Shown: in pieces, positions 51,988-60,425 of the stretch
Position numbering within the stretch: the first letter of the stretch is position 1
How the letters are laid out: every line of letters begins with the position of its first letter
Source of the DNA: JALZCH01 sp036387315
Lineage (GTDB): Bacteria; Acidobacteriota; Blastocatellia; Pyrinomonadales; Pyrinomonadaceae
DNA length: 64,000 nt
Direction: 5' to 3'
Assembly: GCA_036387315.1 (NCBI GenBank)
Contig: DASVTY010000165.1
Location: forward strand, 12,685-76,684
Notes under the pieces: generated by a model
Told to the model about the DNA's origin: nothing
Seen by the model: the letters and a program-made list of their open reading frames with translations, nothing else
Database searches by the model: none
Translations under genes and position numbers: made by a program

Positions 51988-53703
51988 TTACGGCGTTTTA
52001 GTTCCTGTAAACGAAGTTGTTCCCTGCGGTGCCGTGACGGTTCCGGTCATTTGATTTTCTCCGGTAACTCTGCCCGCGAAAACGGCGTCAACCTGTTCGC
52101 CCACGTTTAATTTGACGACGAAACGAAAACCTTCAGCCGATATTTCGCCCTGCGAAATCGGCGCAGTGCCGAGCGTTGATTCAAACTGCCCGGCGAGCTG
52201 ATTTCTCTGCGTTGTCAAAGTTACAGTCGCCTGGACGGTTTGACCTCCGAGCTGTATCGTCAAATTCCATTTTCCGGCTATTGCCTGCGCTGCTGCGTTT
52301 GCCGCGCCACCGCCGCCCGTCGTTGTTGGGGCTGCGGCAGGGATTTCATACATCCGACCGTCAACAAAAACGTGCGTCACAGTACGGGCGCGGTCGAAAA
52401 TGTCACCGCGCACAACTGTCAGATTGGCGATTTTGCCCGGTTCGATTGAACCCATTCGGTCGGCGACTCCAAAAATCTCGGCGCTGCCCAGAGTCATCGC
52501 ACGGATTGCCGCCGGGCGAGCCAAACCCGCCTGCACGGCTCTTCCGGCGTTAGCCCAAAAATCCGTGTAATTCGCCATTCCGCCTGATTGAAACGCAAAT
52601 CGAACTCCGGCTGCCGCCAATCGCGCGGCGGTTTTCGGCGCTTCGGCGCGGGCGCGCAGCACGCTCATACTTTCCGGGTCGGCTTCGGGCGAAGTCGAGG
52701 AAGTGCGGCGGGGAAAATTGAGCGAGAGCAAAACCGGAATGTCCTGCGCTTTTAATTGCTCGGCAAATCGCCCGCTTTCCGCGCCGCCCGCGATTATCGC
52801 TTTTAAGTTAAATTCGCGGGCAAAATTTAAAACGCGGGCGATTTCGCGTTCGGTGTTCGCCTGAAAAACGATTGGAGCCTGACCCGGAGTTTGGCGATAT
52901 AAATACGGAAACAGAGCTTCGAGCGATTTGTTTGAATCGGGACGCTGCGCGCCGCGCGGATTTTTTTCGTAATTCGTTTGCGCTTGCTGTAATTGCTGCG
53001 CGTCCAGAAACATTTGGCGCACAGCTGCGAAAGAACCCATCAAGCTCGTAGGAAATTGCCCGGCTTGCAGCGGTACGAATGAGAGATGCAGCGCGACGGG
53101 CGCGCGGACAATTGCTTCGCCCGCCGTTTCGCCCGACAGATTTATGAGAGCCGATTGACCTTGAAAAATTCGCTCGCGCGGCACGACCAAAACTGTGGTG
53201 AATCCGCTGTTGCGCGCGGTTTCAATCGAAGAATCCGACGTTCGTATCAAATCAGCCGCCGCAATTTCTGGCAGCAGACCAGCCGGATAAACCGAATTCG
53301 ACTGAGATTGTGATTGCTGTTGAGCTTGTTGTTGCTGCAAAAACTGCGCGACGTTTTGACCGCCGCCGGCTTGCTGCGCAGGGCGCGGCGCTGGAATTCC
53401 GGTGCTGGCGCTGGCGTCAATGATTCCGGGATAAACGGTCAAGCCATTGGCATCAATCACGCGCACGTCAACCGGAACCTGCAAGTTTCCCGCGCCGACG
53501 GCAACAATCAAACCGTCGCGGACGATAATCGTGCCGCGCTCGATGTCGGCGCCGGAGGCGGTGACGATTCTGGCATTCGTAATTGCAAAAGCTCGCGGCG
53601 CGTTGGCGCTGCTTTGAGCCGAAACTTGCTGGTAAAACAAGGACGACAGAAGCAAAACGGCGCTGGCAAAAACGGCGAAAAACCTCGATAAATTAATTTT
53701 CAT
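51988..53703 (-). CDS. Amidohydrolase-family protein lacking metal ligands (first in operon)
   Basis: 571 aa. Signal peptide FFAVFASAVLLLSSLFYQQ. The His-x-His motif is replaced: VYPGIIDASASTGIPAP. Later positions read PIVFQANTEREI and KAIIAGGAESGRF, without the expected His. A Gln-rich insert (QQQQAQQQSQSQ) follows the first strand. A C-terminal beta domain (GKWNLTIQLGGQTVQATVTL) of about 90 residues is extra. Located 28 bases upstream of the intact paralogue. Perhaps a binding or scaffolding subunit. Confidence 0.8.
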   Translation of the reverse strand: MKINLSRFFAVFASAVLLLSSLFYQQVSAQSSANAPRAFAITNARIVTASGADIERGTIIVRDGLIVAVGAGNLQVPVDVRVIDANGLTVYPGIIDASASTGIPAPRPAQQAGGGQNVAQFLQQQQAQQQSQSQSNSVYPAGLLPEIAAADLIRTSDSSIETARNSGFTTVLVVPRERIFQGQSALINLSGETAGEAIVRAPVALHLSFVPLQAGQFPTSLMGSFAAVRQMFLDAQQLQQAQTNYEKNPRGAQRPDSNKSLEALFPYLYRQTPGQAPIVFQANTEREIARVLNFAREFNLKAIIAGGAESGRFAEQLKAQDIPVLLSLNFPRRTSSTSPEADPESMSVLRARAEAPKTAARLAAAGVRFAFQSGGMANYTDFWANAGRAVQAGLARPAAIRAMTLGSAEIFGVADRMGSIEPGKIANLTVVRGDIFDRARTVTHVFVDGRMYEIPAAAPTTTGGGGAANAAAQAIAGKWNLTIQLGGQTVQATVTLTTQRNQLAGQFESTLGTAPISQGEISAEGFRFVVKLNVGEQVDAVFAGRVTGENQMTGTVTAPQGTTSFTGTKTP

Positions 53704-53782
53704 ATTCTACGGATTGGAAAGTTTTGTTGAGCGAAGATAAAACGAAGCGGGGTTTTTTGCAAGCGCTTTTTTTGGAAAAAAT

Positions 53783-54403
53783 TTACGCTTTCGTAAGATT
53801 CCGCATTGCGGAGGCGATTGCCAGCGAATTTTCATCGGCGTTTTCAATTAGCCCGCTGATGACTCCGGCGTGAAATTCGGGGCGATGCTGACTGAGTTTA
53901 AAAGCGGCTTCAAAACGCGAAACCGCAATGCGAAAACCGACGATTCCTTTCGTCAATTTGTCCACAATTTCCGGTGAGATAGTTTCCAAATCGTAGCCGG
54001 TATTCGGCTCGAATTTTGCGATTAAACGTCCGAGCATTTCAACGAGCGCGTTTTTTTCTTCGACGATTTGCGGTTTTCCATAGGCGTGAATTGATTGATA
54101 ATTCCAAGTCGGCACGTTTTGTTCCGGCATATTGTACCAGCGCGGCGAAATGTAAGCGTGCGCTCCGGCGAAAACGGCGAGAATTTCTTCCGCAACGGCA
54201 AAAGTTTTCCATTGCGGATTCGCGCGGGCGATATGTCCGACGAGATAAATTTGGTCGTTTTCGGCTTGTTCAACTAAAAGCGGAGCGTGAGTGGCAATCG
54301 GTTTTTCGCCGTCAAAAGAGATTAAAGTGGCAAAGCTGTTTTGCTCGACGAAATTCAAAATCGTTTCGCGGTCGGTTTCCAAAAATCTTGTCGGGATGTA
54401 CAT
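53783..54403 (-). CDS. PaiB-type FMN-binding split-barrel protein
   Basis: 206 aa. Begins MYIPTRFLETDRETILNFVEQ and has ATHAPLL, VFAGAHAYISPRWY, VPTWNYQSIHAYG and LTKGIVGFRIAVSRFEAAFKLSQ, the PaiB pattern. PaiB of Bacillus is described as a transcriptional regulator; the fold binds FMN. Divergent from the trp operon, with the intervening 263 bases holding the trp promoter and leader. A link between the two is not implied. Confidence 0.9.
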   Translation of the reverse strand: MYIPTRFLETDRETILNFVEQNSFATLISFDGEKPIATHAPLLVEQAENDQIYLVGHIARANPQWKTFAVAEEILAVFAGAHAYISPRWYNMPEQNVPTWNYQSIHAYGKPQIVEEKNALVEMLGRLIAKFEPNTGYDLETISPEIVDKLTKGIVGFRIAVSRFEAAFKLSQHRPEFHAGVISGLIENADENSLAIASAMRNLTKA

Positions 54404-54456
54404 ACGCGCCCTTAGTCAAAGCTATATAAAAGGATACTATCTGAGATTTTCGCCGC

Positions 54457-54485
54457 TTGCCAAACGGCGCGCGTCTCGTTATAGT
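54457..54485 (+). promoter_or_regulatory. Promoter of the trp operon
   Basis: TTGCCA (54457-54462), 17-base spacer, TATAGT (54480-54485): five of six matches to each sigma-70 box. Predicted start near 54491-54493, placing the leader ORF at the head of the transcript. Confidence 0.7.
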
Positions 54486-54537
54486 TTTGTTAATCCTTAT
54501 GAAGAGCAAAACGCGCAAAAATCATTTCCAAACTTTC

Positions 54538-54585
54538 ATGCAAATTCATTCGGCGTGGCGCGCGACGGCTTTCTGGTGGGCTTAG
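54538..54585 (+). CDS. trpL: trp leader peptide (attenuation)
   Basis: ATG-to-TAG ORF of 15 codons: MQIHSAWRATAFWWA. Three Trp, two of them adjacent three codons before the stop, 80-120 bases upstream of trpE. In frame, an earlier ATG at 54499 would give a 28-residue version starting near the 5' end of the RNA. No SD is seen for either. Tandem Trp codons in a short ORF between the trp promoter and trpE are the defining feature of ribosome-mediated attenuation. Function is inferred. Confidence 0.7.
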   Translation: MQIHSAWRATAFWWA

Positions 54586-54611
54586 CGCCCAATACATCTT
54601 TTTTCTCCACC
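54575..54611 (+). terminator. Putative attenuator overlapping the Trp codons
   Basis: TGGGC (54577-54581) pairs with GCCCA (54587-54591), loop TTAGC containing the leader stop, and six T residues follow at 54599-54604. An alternative pairing is GGTGG (54575-54579) with CCACC (54607-54611). Both use the Trp codons as 5' strand, so a ribosome stalled there would block them. The terminator stem is short and 7 bases from the T-run, so its strength is uncertain. Confidence 0.5.
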
Positions 54612-54666
54612 CAAATCGTAATTTCGTTTGTTTCTCAACCTTTTGTTGATTTGTATCGCCGTTTTT

Positions 54667-56151
54667 ATGGTGACAAACTCCGGCAAATATTCACCGAATT
54701 TGGAAATGCCAGAAAGTTTTAATTTTAACGCCGAGATTTTTAGCGCCAGCAGCGACAGCACGACGCCGGTCGCGCTCTACGCCAATTTGCGGCAAATTTT
54801 TCCCGAAACTCTGCTGCTCGAATGCGTCGAGCCGCACACGCCGGAAACCGCCAGCTCGTTTGTTTGCGCTGACGCCGTTGCACGGTTTTCAATCAAAAAC
54901 GGAAAAGCCGAAATCGAACGCGAAGGACGCAAAATCTCCGAGATTGATTTGACGGCTAATTCCGCCGTCGCCGCTTTTGACGAATTTCAAAATTCGATAA
55001 AAATCGAGTCGGGCGAAAACAACGATTCAAGCGGTTTGTTCGGCTATGTCGGGTTTAGCGCGATTCCGCATTTTGAAGACATCCGATTTGCCAAATTGCC
55101 GCCGCCGGACGAGCAAATCGCGGATATGCAGTTTGCGCTTTATCGCTTCGTCTTTCGCTTCGACCATTTCCGAAATTCGCTGACGGCGACAAAGCTGAGC
55201 GATGCGGAAAGCCCTTTAAACACGACGATTGCGCTTTCCGATTTGTTTGCAAAAATCACTCGCCGCCGGGCGGTCGAATTTCCGTTTGCTGCGGAAGGCG
55301 GCGAAACGGCGGAAATAAGCGACGCGGATTTTGCAGAAATCGTCCGAACCTGCCAGCGGCATATCAATCGCGGCGATGTTTATCAAATCGTGCCTTCGCG
55401 CAAATTCGCGGCAAAATATCGCGGCGACGAGTTTGCGGTTTACCGCGCTTTGCGCCGAATTAATCCATCGCCGTTTTTGTTTTTCTTCGATTACGGCGGT
55501 TTTTCCCTTTTCGGTTCGTCGCCCGAAGCGCAGCTTTTAATCAAAAACAAAACCGCCACGCTGCATCCGATTGCTGGAACTTATCCGCGCGGCAAACACG
55601 AATCGGAAGACCGCGAATTTGCCGCGAAATTAATCAACGATTCAAAAGAAAACGCCGAGCATGTAATGCTGGTTGATTTGGCGCGAAATGATTTAGGACG
55701 CCATTGTTCGAGCGTGCAAGTCGAAAAATTTAAAACGGTCGAATTTTATTCGCACGTTATTCATCTGGTTTCACAGGTTTCCGGCAAATTGAATGAAGGC
55801 GTATCCGCATCGCAGATTTTTGCCGACACATTTCCGGCGGGAACTTTGTCCGGCGCGCCGAAATATCGCGCGATGCAGATTTTAAATGAATTGGAGCCTT
55901 CGGCGCGCTCTTTTTACGGCGGCAGCGTCGGGTTTTTCGGTCTGGACGGAAGCTGCACGCAGGCGATTATGATTCGCTCGTTTCTGGCTCGAAAACTGCA
56001 ACTGATTTTCCAAGCCGGAGCCGGAGTCGTCGCAGATTCCGTGCCGGAAAAAGAAACGGCTGAAGTGCGAAACAAGCTCGCCGCTCTCAGACGAGCAATT
56101 GAAAGCGCCGAAAAATTGCACCACAGAGACACAGAGGCACAGAGAAAATAA
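54667..56151 (+). CDS. trpE: Anthranilate synthase component I
   Basis: Chorismate to anthranilate with TrpG. 494 aa from ATG 54667; ATG 54706 (MPESFNF) is equally plausible and neither has a good SD. Chorismate-binding domain motifs: VYQIVPSRKF, NPSPFLFFFDYGGFSLFGSSPEA, HPIAGTYPRG, LVDLARNDLGRHC, GTLSGAPKYRAMQI. The C-terminal residues LHHRDTEAQRK are encoded by the left arm of a fold-back repeat and are foreign to the family. Confidence 0.95.
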   Translation: MVTNSGKYSPNLEMPESFNFNAEIFSASSDSTTPVALYANLRQIFPETLLLECVEPHTPETASSFVCADAVARFSIKNGKAEIEREGRKISEIDLTANSAVAAFDEFQNSIKIESGENNDSSGLFGYVGFSAIPHFEDIRFAKLPPPDEQIADMQFALYRFVFRFDHFRNSLTATKLSDAESPLNTTIALSDLFAKITRRRAVEFPFAAEGGETAEISDADFAEIVRTCQRHINRGDVYQIVPSRKFAAKYRGDEFAVYRALRRINPSPFLFFFDYGGFSLFGSSPEAQLLIKNKTATLHPIAGTYPRGKHESEDREFAAKLINDSKENAEHVMLVDLARNDLGRHCSSVQVEKFKTVEFYSHVIHLVSQVSGKLNEGVSASQIFADTFPAGTLSGAPKYRAMQILNELEPSARSFYGGSVGFFGLDGSCTQAIMIRSFLARKLQLIFQAGAGVVADSVPEKETAEVRNKLAALRRAIESAEKLHHRDTEAQRK

Positions 56152-56186
56152 AGGTTTTAAAACTCTGTGCCTCTGTGTCTCTGTGG
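56121..56186. repeat. Octamer-class fold-back at the trpE/trpG junction
   Basis: The 24-base arms 56121-56144 and 56163-56186 are perfect inverted copies of (CACAGAGA) units. The 18-base loop carries the trpE stop codon. The right arm ends 8 bases before the trpG ATG. Confidence 0.95.
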
Positions 56187-56194
56187 TTAAGATT

Positions 56195-56764
56195 ATGAAG
56201 ATTTTGCTTTTAGACAATTACGATTCGTTTACGTTTAATCTTTTCCAGCTTGTCGGCGAAGTCGGCAGCGTCACGCCGGATGTCGTCAGAAACGACAAAA
56301 TCACGCTTGAAGAGGTTGAGAAATACGACAAAATTTTGCTCTCGCCCGGTCCCGGTCTGCCTTCGGAAGCCGGAATTATGCCCGAACTTGTCAAACATTT
56401 CGCCCGGAAAAAAAGCATTTTAGGCGTTTGCTTGGGGCATCAATGTATTGCCGAAACTTTTGGCGGACAGCTCGAAAATTTGGAGCGGGTTTGTCACGGG
56501 CTGGGAATCGAAACCGTCGTCGAAGATGAAAACGAGCAACTTTTTCGCGGGCTGCCGAAAACTTTTCAATCCGGGCGTTATCATTCGTGGACGGTTTCGC
56601 GCGAAAATTTGCCCGAAAGTTTAAAGATCACGGCGAGCGACGGCGAAGGAAGAATTATGGCTTTAAGTCATCAGGAATTTGATGTTCGCGGGATTCAGTT
56701 TCATCCCGAATCGGTGCTGACGCCCGAAGGCGCAAAGATTATTCAAAATTGGTTGGAGTTATGA
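56195..56764 (+). CDS. trpG: Anthranilate synthase component II (glutamine amidotransferase)
   Basis: 189 aa. Class I amidotransferase with Cys in GVCLGHQCIAETFGG and His-Glu in FHPESVLTPEG, starting MKILLLDNYDSFTFNL. Supplies ammonia to TrpE. The longer frame from 56099 only translates the repeat and is rejected. No SD; the repeat arm lies just upstream. ATGA overlap with trpD. Confidence 0.96.
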   Translation: MKILLLDNYDSFTFNLFQLVGEVGSVTPDVVRNDKITLEEVEKYDKILLSPGPGLPSEAGIMPELVKHFARKKSILGVCLGHQCIAETFGGQLENLERVCHGLGIETVVEDENEQLFRGLPKTFQSGRYHSWTVSRENLPESLKITASDGEGRIMALSHQEFDVRGIQFHPESVLTPEGAKIIQNWLEL

Positions 56765-57780
56765 AAGACATTTTAGCGTCAATTTTGAGCGGGCAGATTT
56801 TGACCGAGCAGGAAGCGGCTGCGGCTTTGCGAATGATGCTGTCGGGCGAAATTCCGCAGGCTCAGGCGGCGGCTTTTCTGGCGGCGATCACGATGCGCGG
56901 AATCTGGCTCGAAGAATTGCGCGGTTTTCACGGCGTTTTGCGCGACATCGGGAATAAAGTTGATTTTTCCGATTTAGCGCCGATTGACGTTTGCGGGACG
57001 GGCGGCGATGGCAAACACACCTTTAATATTTCGACAGTTTCCGCTTTCGTTTTAGCGGGAACTGGCGTGCGCGTTGCCAAACACGGAAATTCATCAGCAA
57101 CTTCGGGCAGCGGCTCATCTGATGTTTTGAAATATCTGGGCTTTGAATTTACTAATGACGAAAGCGTTTTACGCCGACAACTCGAAGAATTTAATTTTTG
57201 TTATCTCCACGCGCCGCTTTTTCAACCTGCTTTGAAACAAGTCGCGCCGCTCCGCGCGGAAATCGGTTTTCGGACGTTTTTCAATCTTCTCGGACCGCTG
57301 TTAAATCCGGCTTCGCCGCCGTTTCAGTTCGTCGGAGTGGCGGAACCTGCGGTTTTACGGCTTTATCGTTATTTTCTCGAAACTACGCCGACAAAATTTG
57401 CGCTCGTTCACACGCGCGACGGTTACGACGAAATTTCGCTGACCGCCGCTTTTGATGTCGTCACAAACGATGGTGCGGAGACTTTTTATGCGGAAGATTT
57501 GGGATTTGAAACCGTGCGGGCGGAAGAATTGCGCGGCGGCGAGAATGTCGAAGAAGCCGCCCGACAGCTTTTAAATATTTTGCGCGGGCAGGGAAGCCGC
57601 GCGCAAAATCAAACGGTCATTGCTAACGCAGCTTTTGCGATGCGCGTGGCGAAATCGGAATTTTCATTTGAAGAATGCCGCGAACGCGCAACGGAAAGTT
57701 TGCAATCAGGCGCGGCTTTCGAGGTCTTTTCAAAATTAATAAACCGCCGAGACGCGGAGACGCAGAGAGAAAATAAATGA
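56761..57780 (+). CDS. trpD: Anthranilate phosphoribosyltransferase
   Basis: 339 aa from ATG 56761 overlapping the trpG stop. PRPP-binding DVCGTGGDGKHTFNIST and KHGNSSATSGSGSSDVL, plus RTFFNLLGPLLNPASPP. The last 13 residues (INRRDAETQRENK) are encoded by a fold-back arm and are not family sequence, the same situation as TrpE. Confidence 0.96.
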   Translation: MKDILASILSGQILTEQEAAAALRMMLSGEIPQAQAAAFLAAITMRGIWLEELRGFHGVLRDIGNKVDFSDLAPIDVCGTGGDGKHTFNISTVSAFVLAGTGVRVAKHGNSSATSGSGSSDVLKYLGFEFTNDESVLRRQLEEFNFCYLHAPLFQPALKQVAPLRAEIGFRTFFNLLGPLLNPASPPFQFVGVAEPAVLRLYRYFLETTPTKFALVHTRDGYDEISLTAAFDVVTNDGAETFYAEDLGFETVRAEELRGGENVEEAARQLLNILRGQGSRAQNQTVIANAAFAMRVAKSEFSFEECRERATESLQSGAAFEVFSKLINRRDAETQRENK

Positions 57781-57811
57781 TAAAACCTCCCCGTCTCCGC
57801 GTCTCGGCGGT
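57743..57811. repeat. Octamer-class fold-back at the trpD/trpC junction
   Basis: Unit CGGAGACG. Arms 57743-57767 and 57787-57811, 23 of 25 complementary, loop containing the trpD stop. The right arm ends 12 bases before the trpC GTG. Confidence 0.92.
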
Positions 57812-57823
57812 GAAAATTTAATT

Positions 57824-58618
57824 GTGATTTTAGAAAAAATTATTGCTCATAAACAAAAAGAAGTCGCCGAGAGGCGAGAGCTTGTTCCGGTGAAAAAACT
57901 TGAGCAAAGCGAGCATTTCGGCGCGCCTTGCGTGTCGCTGGTGCATTATCTGAATCGTTCGGATAAAGTCGGAATTATTGCCGAAATAAAACGCCGTTCG
58001 CCTTCAAAAGGCGCGATCAACGAATACGTTTCGGTGGAAAAAGTTTCAATCGGTTATATGCAGGCGGGCGCGAGCGCGCTTTCGATTTTGACCGACACGG
58101 AATTTTTCGGTGGCTCGAACGAAGATTTAATCACGGCGCGAAAATTTAATTACTGCCCAATTCTGCGCAAGGATTTTACGATTGACGAATATCAGATCGT
58201 CGAAGCGCGTTCAATCGGCGCAGACGCGATTTTGTTGATTGCGGCGGCTTTGGATGAAAAGCAAATCAAAAATCTGGCGGCTTTCGCGGCTTCTTTGGGA
58301 TTGGAGGTTTTGCTCGAAATTCACGAATTCGAAGAATTGCCCGGCGATTTGGAAAACATTTCGGTCATCGGTGTTAACAACCGAAATCTCAAGGATTTTT
58401 CGGTTGACGTAAATCGTTCGTTTTCGATTGCCGAAAAGCTGCCAGCCGGAATCGTCAAAATTTCCGAAAGCGGTTTGAGCGAAGCCGAAACAATTGTCGA
58501 GCTAAAACGAGCCGGATTCAAAGGTTTTTTAATCGGCGAAACATTTATGCGCGAAAGCCAGCCCGAATTAGCGTGTGGTGAGTTTATTCGCAAAATTCAG
58601 GCATTGGAAGGGAAATGA
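57824..58618 (+). CDS. trpC: Indole-3-glycerol phosphate synthase
   Basis: 264 aa, (beta/alpha)8 barrel. Starts at GTG 57824 (ILEKIIAHKQKEVAERR), no SD. Motifs: GIIAEIKRRSPSKG, FGGSNEDL, ILRKDFTIDEYQI, GVNNRNLKDFSVD, SESGLSEAETI. ATGA overlap with trpF. Confidence 0.95.
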   Translation: MILEKIIAHKQKEVAERRELVPVKKLEQSEHFGAPCVSLVHYLNRSDKVGIIAEIKRRSPSKGAINEYVSVEKVSIGYMQAGASALSILTDTEFFGGSNEDLITARKFNYCPILRKDFTIDEYQIVEARSIGADAILLIAAALDEKQIKNLAAFAASLGLEVLLEIHEFEELPGDLENISVIGVNNRNLKDFSVDVNRSFSIAEKLPAGIVKISESGLSEAETIVELKRAGFKGFLIGETFMRESQPELACGEFIRKIQALEGK

Positions 58619-59238
58619 ACGAGCCGAAAATCAAAATTTGCGGGATGCGCGAGCCGGAAAATATGCTTGAAATAGCCGCGTTCAAACCTGATTTTTTCGG
58701 AATGATTTTTTATCCGAAATCACCGCGTTTTATTTCGATTGAGCAAGCGGAAAAACTTCCTGACTTTCAAAACATTCGGCGCGTAGGCGTTTTTGTTGAT
58801 GAAGGTTTGGAGAGTATTTTGGAGATTGCTGAACGAGCAAGGTTATCGCTCGTTCAGCTTCACGGCGGCGAAACGCCGCAGTTTTGCGAATCTTTGAAAA
58901 AACAAAATCTGCAAATCGTCAAAGTTTTCAAAGTTAATGAAAATTTCGACGGCGAGCAGCTTAAAGAGTTCGAAACAATTTGCGATTACTTTTTGTTTGA
59001 CACGAAAACCTCCCAGCATGGCGGCAGCGGTCACGTTTTTGACTGGCAGATTTTGCGCCGGTTTTCAATCAACAAGCCATTTTTCCTGGGCGGCGGAATC
59101 GGCGTTGAAAATGCTGCAAAATCAATCGAGGCTAGTCGAAATTTGCCGCTGTTTGCTTTGGATATTAACAGCCGCGCTGAGATTGCGCCCGGCGTTAAAT
59201 CGCCCGAAATTATTGCTGAAATAATAAAAAGTTTATGA
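58615..59238 (+). CDS. trpF: Phosphoribosylanthranilate isomerase
   Basis: 207 aa barrel enzyme. Catalytic Cys in KICGMREPENM, FFGMIFYPKSPRFI, VGVFVDE, LVQLHGGET, FDTKTSQHGGSGHVFDW, and GGGIGVENA. Separate from trpC, not fused. Overlaps trpB by four bases. Confidence 0.96.
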   Translation: MNEPKIKICGMREPENMLEIAAFKPDFFGMIFYPKSPRFISIEQAEKLPDFQNIRRVGVFVDEGLESILEIAERARLSLVQLHGGETPQFCESLKKQNLQIVKVFKVNENFDGEQLKEFETICDYFLFDTKTSQHGGSGHVFDWQILRRFSINKPFFLGGGIGVENAAKSIEASRNLPLFALDINSRAEIAPGVKSPEIIAEIIKSL

Positions 59239-60425
59239 ATTACAAGGTTGACGAAAACGGATTTTACGGCGAGTTTGGCGGCGCGTTTGTGCCGGAAATG
59301 CTTCAGCCGAATATTTACGAGCTGCAAACGCGCTATCTGGAGATTATCGAATCGGAAGAATTTCAACGCGATTTCCAAAAGCTCCTCAAAGATTACGTCG
59401 GGCGACCTTCGCCGCTTTATTTTGCCGAAAGATTGTCTGCGTCGGTCAATCAGCGCGTTTATCTCAAGCGCGAGGATTTAAATCACACCGGCTCGCACAA
59501 AATCAACAACACCGTCGGACAGATTTTGCTCGCCCAAGCTCTGGGCAAAAAACGAATCATCGCCGAAACCGGCGCGGGGCAGCACGGCGTTGCGACGGCG
59601 ACGGTTTGCGCGCTTTTAAATCTCGAATGCGTTGTTTTTATGGGCGCAGTTGATGTCGAAAGGCAAAAGCCGAACGTCGAAAAGATGAAAATGCTCGGCG
59701 CGACGGTCGTTCCGGTTTATTCGGGGAGCAAAACTTTAAAAGATGCGACAAACGAAGCTCTGCGCGATTGGATTGCGCATCCGACAAACACTCATTATTT
59801 AATCGGTTCGGCGGTCGGACCGCATCCTTTTCCAGATATTGTAGCGCGTTTTCAATTTGTCATCGGGCGCGAAACCAGAGCGCAATTGCTCGAAAAAGAA
59901 AACCGTGAAACGCCGGACGCCGTTGTCGCCTGCGTCGGCGGCGGAAGCAATGCAATCGGCGCTTTCGGAGCGTTTCTTGAAGACGAAAACGTCAAATTAT
60001 TCGGCGTCGAAGCCGCCGGACGCGGCGTTGAAACGGGAGAAACGGCGGCGACAACCGCGCTCGGCAAACCCGGAGTCTTACACGGCAGCAACACGCTGCT
60101 GATGCAAACCGCCGACGGGCAGGTTCTCGAAGCTCATTCGATTTCCGCAGGGCTTGATTATCCGGGAATCGGCGCGCAGCACGCTCATCTTTTTTCGACC
60201 GGGCGCGTTCGATACGTCAATATCACCGACGACGAATCTTTAAGCGCCGGACTGCAATTGACCAGACTCGAAGGAATCATTCCGGCAATCGAATCGGCGC
60301 ACGCGATTGCATATTTGCCGAAAATGGATTTGCCGAAAAACTCGCTCGTCGTTGTTTGTTTATCGGGGCGCGGAGACAAAGATATGGCAACATATTTGGA
60401 TTATTTCAACCAGACCACAAAATGA
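59235..60425 (+). CDS. trpB: Tryptophan synthase beta chain
   Basis: 396 aa. PLP Lys in LNHTGSHKINNTVGQ; ETGAGQHGVATATVCA; phosphate loop VACVGGGSNAIGAF; YPGIGAQHAHL. This is the TrpB1 type that pairs with TrpA. Catalytic residues intact. ATGA overlap with trpA. Confidence 0.97.
   Translation: MNYKVDENGFYGEFGGAFVPEMLQPNIYELQTRYLEIIESEEFQRDFQKLLKDYVGRPSPLYFAERLSASVNQRVYLKREDLNHTGSHKINNTVGQILLAQALGKKRIIAETGAGQHGVATATVCALLNLECVVFMGAVDVERQKPNVEKMKMLGATVVPVYSGSKTLKDATNEALRDWIAHPTNTHYLIGSAVGPHPFPDIVARFQFVIGRETRAQLLEKENRETPDAVVACVGGGSNAIGAFGAFLEDENVKLFGVEAAGRGVETGETAATTALGKPGVLHGSNTLLMQTADGQVLEAHSISAGLDYPGIGAQHAHLFSTGRVRYVNITDDESLSAGLQLTRLEGIIPAIESAHAIAYLPKMDLPKNSLVVVCLSGRGDKDMATYLDYFNQTTK

Noticed and set aside
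54404..54666. T-box leader as the control of the trp operon
   Set aside because: No T-box consensus (TGGNACCGCG-like) and no long stem I; the leader peptide with tandem Trp codons explains the region better.
56099..56194. Upstream extension of TrpG
   Set aside because: It only translates the inverted repeat and overlaps trpE; the family N-terminus begins at 56195.
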